Program-made: the position numbers and the translations under genes
Shown: piece by piece, positions 1 to 5,555 of the stretch
Position numbering within the stretch: position 1 is the first letter of the stretch
Layout of the letters: each line of letters opens with the position of its first letter
Notes under the pieces: generated by a model
What the model was told of the DNA's origin: nothing
The model's input: only the letters and a program-made list of their open reading frames with translations
Databases searched by the model: none
Source: CAIVND01 sp035532075
GTDB lineage: Bacteria > Actinomycetota > Acidimicrobiia > Acidimicrobiales > Bog-793
Reading direction: 5' to 3'
DNA length: 5,776 bases
NCBI GenBank assembly: GCA_035532075.1
Contig: DATKRV010000057.1
Coordinates: forward strand, 1-5,776

Positions 1-1
1 G

Positions 2-292
2 CCCTTTAGGGAAAGTGCAGGGATCGAAGCAGTATTGAAACCAATGCGTCTGGAGCTCAACCGATTAGGAGTTCTCTTGATGTTGGATGGTAGCGACGGA
101 GTGAGAAAGGAAGTGACGATTGTTAGGCAAACAATCGTAAAAGTATTGGAGGAGGAATGGAACGAAGAGTTTATGGGTGTAGTTGCAAGAGAGAAGGGCG
201 TTTATGAAGCGTTTCAGGACCTTTTTAAGGAAAAGATCCTGCCATCGATTGTGTTGCTATCCCAAGCGATGAGGGCTGATTTGGTAATCTGA
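2..292 (+). CDS. 3' end of an unrecognised gene (5' truncated by window edge)
   Basis: The frame is open from the first bases of the window to a TGA at 290-292, giving 96 visible codons, so this is most likely the C-terminus of a longer protein. A TTG at 35 and an ATG at 44 lie in frame, but I see no convincing ribosome binding site before either, so an internal start is less likely than truncation. The visible part is mostly charged and helical in character: an EEEW stretch around visible residues 50-55, then a KEK-containing amphipathic segment, ending in a short hydrophobic run and ADLVI. There is no obvious TM segment and no catalytic motif that I recognise. Base composition matches the lower-GC block that includes the DUF6338 gene. 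About 120 bases separate it from the next small ORF, so co-transcription is possible but not shown. Function unknown. Confidence 0.55.
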   Translation, partial: PFRESAGIEAVLKPMRLELNRLGVLLMLDGSDGVRKEVTIVRQTIVKVLEEEWNEEFMGVVAREKGVYEAFQDLFKEKILPSIVLLSQAMRADLVI

Positions 293-321
293 TAGTGCAA
301 GGTTGTTTCACGCCAAGCGAA

Positions 322-349
322 TTCACTTACGGTTCGTAATTTGAATAAT
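322..349 (+). promoter_or_regulatory. weak promoter-like elements with a short inverted repeat
   Basis: In the gap before the proline-rich ORF, TTCACT (322-327) and AATAAT (344-349) sit 16 bases apart, resembling a degenerate -35/-10 pair. The spacer contains a 5-3-5 inverted repeat, TTACG-GTT-CGTAA (327-339). A TTGACA at 386-391 is closer to the -35 consensus but has no suitable -10 before the start at 415. If real, this would drive the micro-ORF and the DUF6338 gene. All of these matches are short enough to arise by chance. Confidence 0.2.
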
Positions 350-405
350 CGGAGGTGGGCAAGTCTCAATTGCACACGTAAGCTTTTGACAAGGCTATTG
401 AGATT

Positions 406-409
406 GGAG
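406..409 (+). promoter_or_regulatory. ribosome binding site for the proline-rich micro-ORF
   Basis: TTGGAG, with core GGAG at 406-409, lies 5 bases before the ATG at 415. It is the main reason for treating the 33-codon ORF as translated. Confidence 0.5.
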
Positions 410-414
410 TCCAA

Positions 415-516
415 ATGGGAATTGTAAAGAAGGGTGGGAAGCAACCTCCAATTGCCCCCCCAAAACCAAGGCCCGAGTCGCAACCGCCTTCCCCTCCAGC
501 ACCACGCCCTAGTTAG
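415..516 (+). CDS. 33-aa proline-rich small protein upstream of DUF6338 gene
   Basis: ATG 415 to TAG 514-516 encodes 33 residues. A short basic start (MGIVKKGGKQ) is followed by a tail in which almost every second or third residue is proline (PPIAPPKPRPE, then PPSPPAPRPS). There is no signal peptide or TM segment. It has an ATG with a GGAG ribosome binding site 5 bases upstream. Its stop is 29 bases before the TTG start of the DUF6338 membrane protein, which has its own strong Shine-Dalgarno sequence, so the two probably share a transcript. The overlapping minus-strand and +2-frame readings here look like shadows. A proline-rich peptide of this size could bind the cytosolic part of its membrane neighbour, or act as a leader peptide whose polyproline translation affects the downstream gene. 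Both ideas are inference. It could also be non-coding, but the ribosome binding site, spacing and biased composition argue for a real small gene. Confidence 0.5.
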   Translation: MGIVKKGGKQPPIAPPKPRPESQPPSPPAPRPS

Positions 517-534
517 CAGATCAACGCACTCCGT

Positions 535-539
535 AGGAG
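535..539 (+). promoter_or_regulatory. ribosome binding site that fixes the TTG start of the DUF6338 gene
   Basis: AGGAG at 535-539 lies 6 bases before TTG 546. The resulting N-terminus (MPSTLVGL) leads straight into the first TM segment, as expected for this family, so the TTG is preferred over later starts. Confidence 0.65.
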
Positions 540-545
540 CCGATT

Positions 546-1349
546 TTGCCATCAACTCTGGTCGGATTAGTTATTGCCATAGCGTATCTAATTCCTGGTT
601 TTCTCTATACGATCCAATTAAGACGTCAGCTTCCGCAACGATCGTTAACTCCACTTACAGAAATTTCCTCGTTTGTCACGATCTCAACTTTGGCAAATTC
701 ATTTGCATTTGGGTTCTTTGCAGTAGTTCGATTGAGTTACTCAAAACACATGCCAGATCTTGGTTTAATGCTTTCGCAGGGAACTACGTATGTCGCTCAT
801 CGACCTGGCTTTGTCATAGGTTGGGCGTTGATATTTTTATTAGTAGCTTGCTTGTTCGCGATTATTCTTTCGTGGATAGTTATCGATTCACCTCTGTTAA
901 CCATCCTCGCACCAGCTTTTGCGGACACTTCAGCTTGGAATCAATTATTTTCTGAGGAGGTACCTCCGGGCCACATTCCTTATGCCGGATGTTCCTTGCG
1001 TGATGGTAGTTATCTGGGGGGTTATGTTGATTGGTATAGCACCGAAGTCGTTGAGAGTGGCGACCGATCTTTGGCCCTCGCGTATCCAATAGTTGTGATT
1101 AGAAGCGATGGTTCCAAAGAGGAAAATATTCAGCGTCTTGTCGTCTCGGCATCTGAAATCATTCTTTTGAGGGTTTCATATATAGAGATACCGTTTGTGC
1201 ATATTGACTCGCCGTGGAATCGCCATTTGATCAGAAGATCCAAGAAGCTTGCTCAACGAGCAAAGAAACTTGAACAAAAGGGCTCTGACTCAATTCCCAC
1301 CATGCCTGCTCCCATGATCAAGACGTCGAGCGGACAATCACTCATCTAA
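546..1349 (+). CDS. DUF6338 family integral membrane protein
   Basis: This 267-residue protein has three predicted TM segments at about residues 3-22, 38-62 and 88-112. The first carries an IPGFLY motif (residues 16-21) that I associate with DUF6338. After the third TM comes a cytosolic domain with the family-like pattern LRDGSYLGGYVDWY (151-164), followed by a DRSLALAYPI strand (173-182). The last 45 residues are basic and coiled (226-246, rich in K, R and Q), then a flexible Ser/Pro tail. The length fits the family as I know it. The molecular function of DUF6338 is unknown to me; members are small membrane proteins, and no enzymatic motif is visible here. It starts at TTG behind a clear AGGAG. 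It follows the proline-rich micro-ORF by 29 bases and precedes the 366-aa gene by 48 bases. Its low G+C (about 42-43% in two sampled rows) contrasts with the genes downstream. The family call comes from memory of its motifs and should be confirmed with a profile search. Confidence 0.75.
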   Translation: MPSTLVGLVIAIAYLIPGFLYTIQLRRQLPQRSLTPLTEISSFVTISTLANSFAFGFFAVVRLSYSKHMPDLGLMLSQGTTYVAHRPGFVIGWALIFLLVACLFAIILSWIVIDSPLLTILAPAFADTSAWNQLFSEEVPPGHIPYAGCSLRDGSYLGGYVDWYSTEVVESGDRSLALAYPIVVIRSDGSKEENIQRLVVSASEIILLRVSYIEIPFVHIDSPWNRHLIRRSKKLAQRAKKLEQKGSDSIPTMPAPMIKTSSGQSLI

Positions 1350-1383
1350 CGCAAATATCCATTGACTGTCGAAGCGAGTCAGC

Positions 1384-1390
1384 GGAGGAG
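1384..1390 (+). promoter_or_regulatory. ribosome binding site that selects GTG 1398
   Basis: GGAGGAG at 1384-1390 lies 7 bases before an in-frame GTG at 1398. The longer reading from TTG 1362 has no Shine-Dalgarno sequence, and an in-frame ATG at 1404 is 13 bases away, which is too far to be ideal. Confidence 0.6.
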
Positions 1391-1397
1391 TACTGTC

Positions 1398-2498
1398 GTG
1401 TTCATGGCCAATAGTGGTCAACGGAACTTGTTGATGACGCCGAGCACTAATGCTCATGTGCTCCTTGCGGGGCGCCCGGTTGAATCGGTTCGGAGACGTC
1501 TCAAGGTGGCGAGCGTCATCTACGACAACGTCGTGCTTGAAGCTGGCCTTTACCGTGCGCAGGCGGGATCCGGCGGCTCGACGAACTTCCGCCATGGATT
1601 CGGACCGGGGGAAACTCCTTTATGGCAGACCGCCCACCAACGAAGCATCGCGAAAGGAAAAACGTTCGGCATCTCCGTCGGATTGGAATCTGTCCCCGGC
1701 GTGCCGGCGACCTCGATGCATCCGGTGATGGCCTCGGAGTCGGAAATTAGTTGGGCAGCGACCCTCGAGCCGTTTGCGGCTGAGTTTCCCGAAGGGTGTG
1801 ATTGGATCAGCTGGGTGGTCCGCCCGCATTCGCTTCCAAACGAAGTGAGCAAACTCGCCCGGCTATGGACGGATCGCGACGAGCGCAACGCCGTTCTCGA
1901 GCGCCGGTTTCCGACGAATCACGTTCGCTCGCGCATCATCCGCGATACGAACGAAGACCTGGCTATCTGCGCAGGGGAGGGGTGGGTGCTTTCCGCAGAT
2001 CCACTCCACAACGAGGTGCTCAGCGGTCGCCTTCGCGACGAGGAGGGCTGGCACCTCGAGGGTTTCGCGTTGCCGATCATCGTTCCCGCGATCGGCGACC
2101 TATCCTGGGAGGCCGTCAGCGACATCCGACGCGACAAGGGCATCCGGTATCTGCGGGACATCCTACGCGACGTCGAAGTCGCAGCGATGGAGGCGGCAAT
2201 GTCGGCTGGGGACCTCGAATCAGCGGTTCATCAGCTCGTCGATGACGAGCTGATCAAGGCCAATGAGGCGACGGGAGCATTGAGGTCCACCATCAAGCGA
2301 AGCGTCCTCGGCATTCTCATCGCGACTGGGGTCGGATTCGCGACGGTAGGCATCACCGGCCCTCTGGGCATCATGACGGCCGCCGGTGGGAGCACCGCCA
2401 TCGGCTCGGTCATCGACGTGCGAGATGCAATGCGCTCCAAGCGTTCACGCGCATGGCTGGGCGCTCTCGCCAAGGTGAAGGCGACCGCGGATGCATAG
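1398..2498 (+). CDS. 366-aa protein of unknown function with C-terminal glycine-rich hydrophobic segment
   Basis: I do not recognise the family. Starting at GTG 1398, the protein has a soluble N-terminal region with LLAGRPVESV (about residues 22-31) and SVIYDNVVLEAG (39-50). A Trp-containing middle part follows (WISWVVRPHSLP, 136-147), then a charged RDERNAVLERR stretch (160-170) and GEGWVLSADPLHNEVLSGRL (194-213). A helical segment (about 240-295) includes an acidic, Ala-rich stretch near 259-292. Residues about 302-338 form a hydrophobic, glycine-spaced stretch (GILIATGVGFATVGITGPLG, then a GGSTAIG turn) that could be one or two membrane helices. The tail is basic. No catalytic residues are evident. 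It begins 48 bases after the DUF6338 gene and ends 71 bases before the 164-aa TM protein, on the same strand. G+C jumps at its start (about 67% at 2041-2100), so it belongs compositionally with the nuclease gene. It could be a sensor or effector that reaches the membrane through its C-terminus; this is inference. Confidence 0.75.
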   Translation: MFMANSGQRNLLMTPSTNAHVLLAGRPVESVRRRLKVASVIYDNVVLEAGLYRAQAGSGGSTNFRHGFGPGETPLWQTAHQRSIAKGKTFGISVGLESVPGVPATSMHPVMASESEISWAATLEPFAAEFPEGCDWISWVVRPHSLPNEVSKLARLWTDRDERNAVLERRFPTNHVRSRIIRDTNEDLAICAGEGWVLSADPLHNEVLSGRLRDEEGWHLEGFALPIIVPAIGDLSWEAVSDIRRDKGIRYLRDILRDVEVAAMEAAMSAGDLESAVHQLVDDELIKANEATGALRSTIKRSVLGILIATGVGFATVGITGPLGIMTAAGGSTAIGSVIDVRDAMRSKRSRAWLGALAKVKATADA

Positions 2499-2569
2499 AC
2501 CTCGGAAGTTCAGCCCCAGCGCGAGTGCTGTCGAATCTCCCATAGACCGTTGCTCGGAGCGTTGACTCG

Positions 2570-3064
2570 ATGCCGCATCTCGACGTCGGGCGTAACTGGC
2601 GAGCGATGGCTTTGGCTCTTGGGCCGGCTCTGTTCACAACCGCGGTGATCGTCTGGGTGACCGGCCTCCTGGTCGATCCTAAGGCTGCATGGACGGGGAA
2701 GGTCGCGGTCCTTTCTTACGCAGTCTTTGCTTTTAGCGTCGGCGTACTCGCTCTTGTCTGGGCTGGCGTGCGCGCGGATCGCGGACTCAGGCAGCACCTT
2801 TCGGTGATTATCGAGGAGGGTTCGAAGCTCCTCGGGTTTCTCAACGACGCCTCCGACGAGGGTGCGGTGTCGGATGTCGGTCTCAGGATTACGAACTGGC
2901 ACCTTACGACGCTGGACTGGCTCGAGACCGACCTCGCCGACGAGGTGGGGTTGTACAAAGTGAGGCACAACTTCGGCGGTCCGAAGGAGAACCACAGGGA
3001 TTTCATGCGCCATCAAACTGAGGGCCGGCTGCTTAGTCTCGAGCAGATATGGAACCGGCTTTGA
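2570..3064 (+). CDS. 164-aa protein with N-terminal two-TM hairpin, function unknown
   Basis: ATG 2570 has GGAG at 2556-2559, 10 bases upstream; a TAG at 2543 closes the frame before it. Two hydrophobic helices lie at residues about 12-34 and 44-67, separated by a short polar loop (DPKAAWTGK). Basic residues flank the hairpin (GRNWR before; RADRGLR after), which predicts both ends in the cytosol. The roughly 95-residue C-terminal part is soluble and contains IIEEGSKLLGFLND (80-93), a Trp-rich ITNWHLTTLDWLETD stretch (107-121) and a charged tail with GGPKENHRDF (136-145). No known enzyme motif is seen. It lies between the 366-aa gene and the nuclease gene, and its stop codon overlaps the ATG of a 17-codon mini-ORF (TGATG). 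The architecture suits a membrane anchor or sensor for a cytosolic partner such as the nuclease. That role is inferred only from gene order. Confidence 0.7.
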   Translation: MPHLDVGRNWRAMALALGPALFTTAVIVWVTGLLVDPKAAWTGKVAVLSYAVFAFSVGVLALVWAGVRADRGLRQHLSVIIEEGSKLLGFLNDASDEGAVSDVGLRITNWHLTTLDWLETDLADEVGLYKVRHNFGGPKENHRDFMRHQTEGRLLSLEQIWNRL

Positions 3065-3117
3065 TGGCCGATGACTCCTCGGTCTCGGCTCCACCTGGGG
3101 CTTTACTCTCTCCGTGA
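3064..3117 (+). CDS. 17-aa coupling mini-ORF between TM gene and nuclease gene
   Basis: ATG 3064 shares its A with the TGA of the upstream TM gene (TGATG at 3062-3066). The frame runs 17 codons (MADDSSVSAPPGALLSP) to a TGA at 3115-3117, and this stop overlaps the GTG start of the nuclease gene (GTGA at 3114-3117). No good Shine-Dalgarno sequence precedes either start, so termination-reinitiation would explain how the nuclease is translated. Alternatives are a chance ORF, or the true N-terminus of the nuclease joined by a frameshift or sequencing error. Confidence 0.4.
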   Translation: MADDSSVSAPPGALLSP

Positions 3118-4394
3118 GCGACTCCGACGCGCTCTCGGACGCTCTTGCGATCTCACGCGGCGAACGACCGTTTACTTGGGAGGACTGGGCACAGAATGTT
3201 CACGAGGCGGAGACCCTGACGCCTCAAGGTCGCGCGGTTGTCCTCTCGATGATCGACGCGATTGTTGATTGTCTCGGCGTGGATTGGTTACCGAGGTCTT
3301 ACGAGCGCTTTCGTAAGTCCGGAGGGGACGTTGATCTCCCACTCCTGTCGATGAGCTGGTGGCCGTCAAATCAGGCTCCCCACGTCTTCTCACGGCTCAT
3401 CTGGTTGGGATGTCAGATTCGGATGTTCCGGCAACACCCCGGTTTCGGCAAGTTGCGCAAGAACATGCAGAGAGACCTCGGCTTCTTCGAACACGGTCTT
3501 ATGCAACTAGAGGTAGGTGCACTCGCCGCGAAGGCCGGATGGTCTGTGACGTTCGAGCCGCCGGTCGACCCGGGACGCCCCGGAAGGGGTGACGTACTGC
3601 TCACCCGCGGATACGAGCGGATGTTGGTGGAGGTGAAGGGGTTCGAGATTGACCAGACGACTGGGACCGACATGCGCACGTCCGGTCTGATCGGCTCACC
3701 CATGGGACTGATGCAAATGGAGCTCCAGGTCACGTTCGCCGGCGAGATCGAGCCCGACTTCCCAAGGGAGATGGTCAACGACTTTCTGGCTCAGCTGCGT
3801 GAGCTCGGTCACGCTTCGAAAGCTAGCGGGCTCGCACTGATCGCCACGACGCCGGGAGGTCGAACGATCGAAGTCCTTCCGTTCCTGCGCGAGGGGGTTA
3901 GTCACACGATGCCAATTCGTCATGGCAACGAGATGCGACGAATCGAGAATGTCGTGGAGGCGAAGTGTGTCCAAGGCGCCGGGTCGATGCCGCTCTGGCT
4001 GAGAATTAACGAGACGAATCTGTTTTGGGCTATGGCTAAGCCGCCGGATTACCCACGACCCAAATTGCATGAGTTCTTGGCAACAAAGCTTGCATCGTTC
4101 GTGGCATCGCACGAGCACGTTGCCGGAGTGATGTTCTCGGCCACGCCGAGCTTCGGCGTGCTTTCGGGAAGCCCCGAATGGCAGAACCTCGGCGGGAGGT
4201 CGCTCAGTATGTTCCGTACGACGATCACGGGATTCTGCAGGGAGACCCTTCTGGTGCCGGGTCCCCATGAACTCGCCGCATCCCAGCTCTACGAGTGGCG
4301 GAGCTGGTATTCGCGTGAGGAGAGCTGGCTGGAGTGGGGCTTGGAGCAACTGGGTATCCCGCCGATCACCGAACTTCTGGCTCTTGCTGGGTAG
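3114..4394 (+). CDS. putative PD-(D/E)XK superfamily nuclease, 426 aa
   Basis: The centre of the protein shows a restriction-endonuclease-like core. Helix LEVGALAAKAGW (132-143) supplies E133. It is followed by GRGDVLL (157-163) with D160, then MLVEVKGFE (170-178) with E173 and K175 of the E-x-K motif, at ordinary spacing. These residues normally bind Mg2+ and cleave DNA or RNA phosphodiester bonds. The N-terminal 120 residues are helical and Trp-containing. The C-terminal 200 residues include LALIATTPGGRTIEVLPFLR (240-259), a KPPDYPRPK turn (309-317), HVAGVMFSATPSF (335-347) and a Trp-rich end (WRSWYSREESWLEWG). I assign no family to these flanks. GTG 3114 is the only plausible start because TGA 3072 closes the frame upstream. 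It lacks a Shine-Dalgarno sequence and overlaps the stop of a 17-codon ORF, suggesting translational coupling. It is the last gene of the + strand set. An effector role in a defence operon is a reasonable inference; the nuclease call itself rests on the motif. Confidence 0.72.
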   Translation: MSDSDALSDALAISRGERPFTWEDWAQNVHEAETLTPQGRAVVLSMIDAIVDCLGVDWLPRSYERFRKSGGDVDLPLLSMSWWPSNQAPHVFSRLIWLGCQIRMFRQHPGFGKLRKNMQRDLGFFEHGLMQLEVGALAAKAGWSVTFEPPVDPGRPGRGDVLLTRGYERMLVEVKGFEIDQTTGTDMRTSGLIGSPMGLMQMELQVTFAGEIEPDFPREMVNDFLAQLRELGHASKASGLALIATTPGGRTIEVLPFLREGVSHTMPIRHGNEMRRIENVVEAKCVQGAGSMPLWLRINETNLFWAMAKPPDYPRPKLHEFLATKLASFVASHEHVAGVMFSATPSFGVLSGSPEWQNLGGRSLSMFRTTITGFCRETLLVPGPHELAASQLYEWRSWYSREESWLEWGLEQLGIPPITELLALAG

Positions 4395-4720
4395 TCCATA
4401 ACGCGCTGGCACTGGACCGTCAGCGAGTGTGGCAGATGTGCCGAATCGGGACGGGCGCCAAGGCAGAACACGCACACCGAACACCGGTCAGTTCGAAATA
4501 GAGTTCGCGCCATACCAGACGGATCGAGAGTCGGTCTGATGATCCGTGGAGCGCGTGGTGAGGGGGTGGATGTTGCCGGTCACGGCACTGCAGAGTACTG
4601 AGAATCTTTTGACTTCGGGGGAACGCCTTCAAACCAAATTAAAAAATCTGGCACTGTTGTTGGTGTTCTGTTTCAGCAAGTTGCGGCTTTTTGTTCAGCG
4701 ACTGCGAGCTTCTCTGCTTG
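4395..4720. other. spacer between convergent gene blocks, no supported gene
   Basis: This stretch lies between the stops of the nuclease gene and the antitoxin gene. It holds a GTG-started 36-codon reading at 4429-4539 ending in EFAPYQTDRESV, a hydrophobic 60-codon reading at 4546-4728 and a 70-codon minus-strand reading at 4420-4632. None has a good ribosome binding site or recognisable sequence. The part around 4601-4700 is visibly AT-richer, with an A6 run at 4641-4646 that reads as T6 on the minus strand. No clear GC-rich stem sits beside it, so I cannot call a terminator although convergent genes should have one here. The sequence could be decayed remnant DNA. Confidence 0.5.
4519..4547. 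repeat. 7-bp inverted repeat with 15-base loop
   Basis: ACGGATC (4519-4525) pairs perfectly with GATCCGT (4541-4547) across a 15-base loop. No T-run follows on either side, so it is not a typical intrinsic terminator. It lies in the gene-free spacer and may be chance. Confidence 0.3.
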
Positions 4721-5068
4721 CTAGCTGATAGCGCGGCGACGCCTCGGCTGGTGCGTGCGAAGTGTCGGTTCGCGCCTTTGAGGTGGAATCGTTACCTGGA
4801 TCTCAGTGTGCATTACATCGGCGATGCGCGACAGCGTCTCTATGTCCGGATTATGGATCCCAGCTTCGATGCGCGAGACGTGCGGCTGCGAGATGCCGAG
4901 CATCCCTGCGAGTTCTCGCTGTGACAGGTCGTTCTTGGTGCGGAACGCGAGTACCTGCACCGCGAGAGCACGTGCCACGGAGGTCCGCTCCCATTCGGCA
5001 CGAAAGGATGGCTGCTCGAGATCTTTCGCGAGCACCTGCTCGTTCGACTTCAAGTCAGCGAGTTTCAT
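4721..5068 (-). CDS. higA: HigA-type antitoxin, XRE-family HTH protein
   Basis: This 115-residue protein starts at the ATG whose complement lies at 5066-5068. A Cro/C1-type helix-turn-helix spans residues about 36-90. LSQRELAGMLGIS (48-60) is the first helix and turn, QPHVSRIEAG (61-70) the recognition helix, and NPDIETLSRIADVM (73-86) the closing helices. The N-terminus (MKLADLKSNEQ...FRAEWER) is typical of antitoxins encoded after a HigB/RelE-like toxin. It should neutralise the toxin and repress the operon by binding DNA. A longer reading from 5104 exists, but its start falls inside the inverted repeat. The chosen ATG has AGGGA (5076-5080) 7 bases upstream. The C-terminus after TEIQVTIPP is an unusual basic tail (QRREPTLRTHQPRRRRAIS) that may be an extension after the normal domain end. 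The symbol reflects family and gene order, not proven orthology. Confidence 0.85.
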   Translation of the reverse strand: MKLADLKSNEQVLAKDLEQPSFRAEWERTSVARALAVQVLAFRTKNDLSQRELAGMLGISQPHVSRIEAGIHNPDIETLSRIADVMHTEIQVTIPPQRREPTLRTHQPRRRRAIS

Positions 5069-5075
5069 CTTTTTA

Positions 5076-5080
5076 TCCCT
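5076..5080 (-). promoter_or_regulatory. ribosome binding site for the antitoxin
   Basis: On the minus strand AGGGA (5080 to 5076) lies 7 bases before ATG 5068. This favours the 115-aa start over the 127-aa reading. Confidence 0.5.
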
Positions 5081-5097
5081 TATTGTCCGACTGTAAT

Positions 5098-5113
5098 ATA
5101 CCATATTTGGTAT
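5098..5113. promoter_or_regulatory. inverted repeat, likely operator in the toxin-antitoxin gap
   Basis: ATACCA (5098-5103) and TGGTAT (5108-5113) are perfect 6-base inverted arms around TATT. The site is AT-rich within the 62-base gap between the toxin stop and the antitoxin start. Its size fits an XRE-dimer site, and a TATATT on the minus strand beside it could belong to an internal antitoxin promoter. Binding is inferred, not shown. Confidence 0.4.
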
Positions 5114-5130
5114 GGCGATCGTGCCGTCGG

Positions 5131-5481
5131 CTATAGCTCCAGCTCGCCAAAGCGCTGTTGAGCGTCAGAAACAGCTTGGTCAAAGCCGACCCGGTTGATC
5201 TGCGCCTCAGGACCAACAGCAAGAATCACGAACGTCGTCGCATCGATCTGTCGATACAGAGGTCGCCAGCGGCTCCTGCCGCTTCTCGGCCGCAGCTCCC
5301 GTAGACCTTGGCCAACTTTGCCTTGCACCGCGCTGCTGTGCGGGCTTGGTAGCCGGCCGATCTGTTCAAGCTTTTCGATGACATCTCCGATCGCCACCCG
5401 TTCACGATCGTCCTTGATGGCGTCTCGTTCAAGTAGCGCTCCTGGATGCCACAAAACGATGAATCGCGCGGTCTGGTTCAT
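5131..5481 (-). CDS. higB: RelE/HigB-type toxin (phage Gp49-like family)
   Basis: This 116-residue protein has the signature of the Gp49-like/HigB toxin family (PF05973). A helical N-terminal half (VIAF-like positions in IGDVIEKLEQIGRLP, 31-45) precedes GLRELRP (59-65), RWRPLYRQID (71-80) and the strand TFVILAVG (83-90). A C-terminal helix, QAVSDAQQRFGELE (102-115), closes the domain. Family members are ribosome-dependent or free mRNA endonucleases with a basic active face. The arginines at 61, 64, 67, 69, 71 and 73 are candidates, but the lysine-rich motif often seen after the last strand is replaced here by PEAQINR. The toxin gene precedes the antitoxin gene by 62 bases, the order typical of higBA. 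ATG 5481 has only a weak AAGG 13 bases upstream; no better in-frame start lies further upstream. The unit probably stabilises the island or acts in stress or phage response. Confidence 0.85.
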   Translation of the reverse strand: MNQTARFIVLWHPGALLERDAIKDDRERVAIGDVIEKLEQIGRLPSPHSSAVQGKVGQGLRELRPRSGRSRWRPLYRQIDATTFVILAVGPEAQINRVGFDQAVSDAQQRFGELEL

Positions 5482-5555
5482 GGTGTTTGGTCTGCCTTGA
5501 CCGCCACTTGAGTCTGCAATGTATCTCGTCCAGGTTTCCCGGAGTTTGATTTACC

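Noticed and set aside
214..555. 113-codon minus-strand reading across the left block
   Set aside because: It overlaps the end of the partial gene and all of the proline-rich ORF antisense. It shows Trp/Arg/Leu-rich shadow composition and no family signature.
434..955. 173-codon + strand reading over the micro-ORF and DUF6338 gene
   Set aside because: It is an alternative frame of the DUF6338 gene. The 546-1349 frame has the TM pattern, family motif and Shine-Dalgarno sequence; this one does not.
1362..1397. N-terminal extension of the 366-aa protein from TTG 1362
   Set aside because: There is no ribosome binding site before TTG 1362, whereas GTG 1398 has GGAGGAG at ideal spacing.
2510..3094. 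194-codon minus-strand reading opposite the TM hairpin gene
   Set aside because: It is rich in Pro, Arg and His, as expected of a high-GC shadow, and overlaps a well-supported TM protein.
3696..4484. 262-codon minus-strand reading opposite the nuclease gene
   Set aside because: It is antisense to the nuclease C-terminal half, has Arg/Pro-rich low-information composition and shows no recognisable domain.
4429..4539. 36-codon GTG-started ORF after the nuclease gene
   Set aside because: Its ending (GQFEIEFAPYQTDRESV) looks somewhat protein-like, but the ORF is very short, has no clear ribosome binding site and starts with an Arg-rich low-complexity stretch. It could be a decayed remnant.
4762..5136. 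+ strand readings (124 and 96 codons) opposite the antitoxin
   Set aside because: They are shadows of the antitoxin gene, which has a clear HTH sequence; their Arg/Ser/Cys-rich content is typical of an antisense frame.
5529..5545. Imperfect palindrome CCAGG-TTT-CCCGG upstream of the toxin gene
   Set aside because: The arms mismatch at one of five positions and the repeat is unrelated to the ATACCA operator-like site, so I do not call it an operator.
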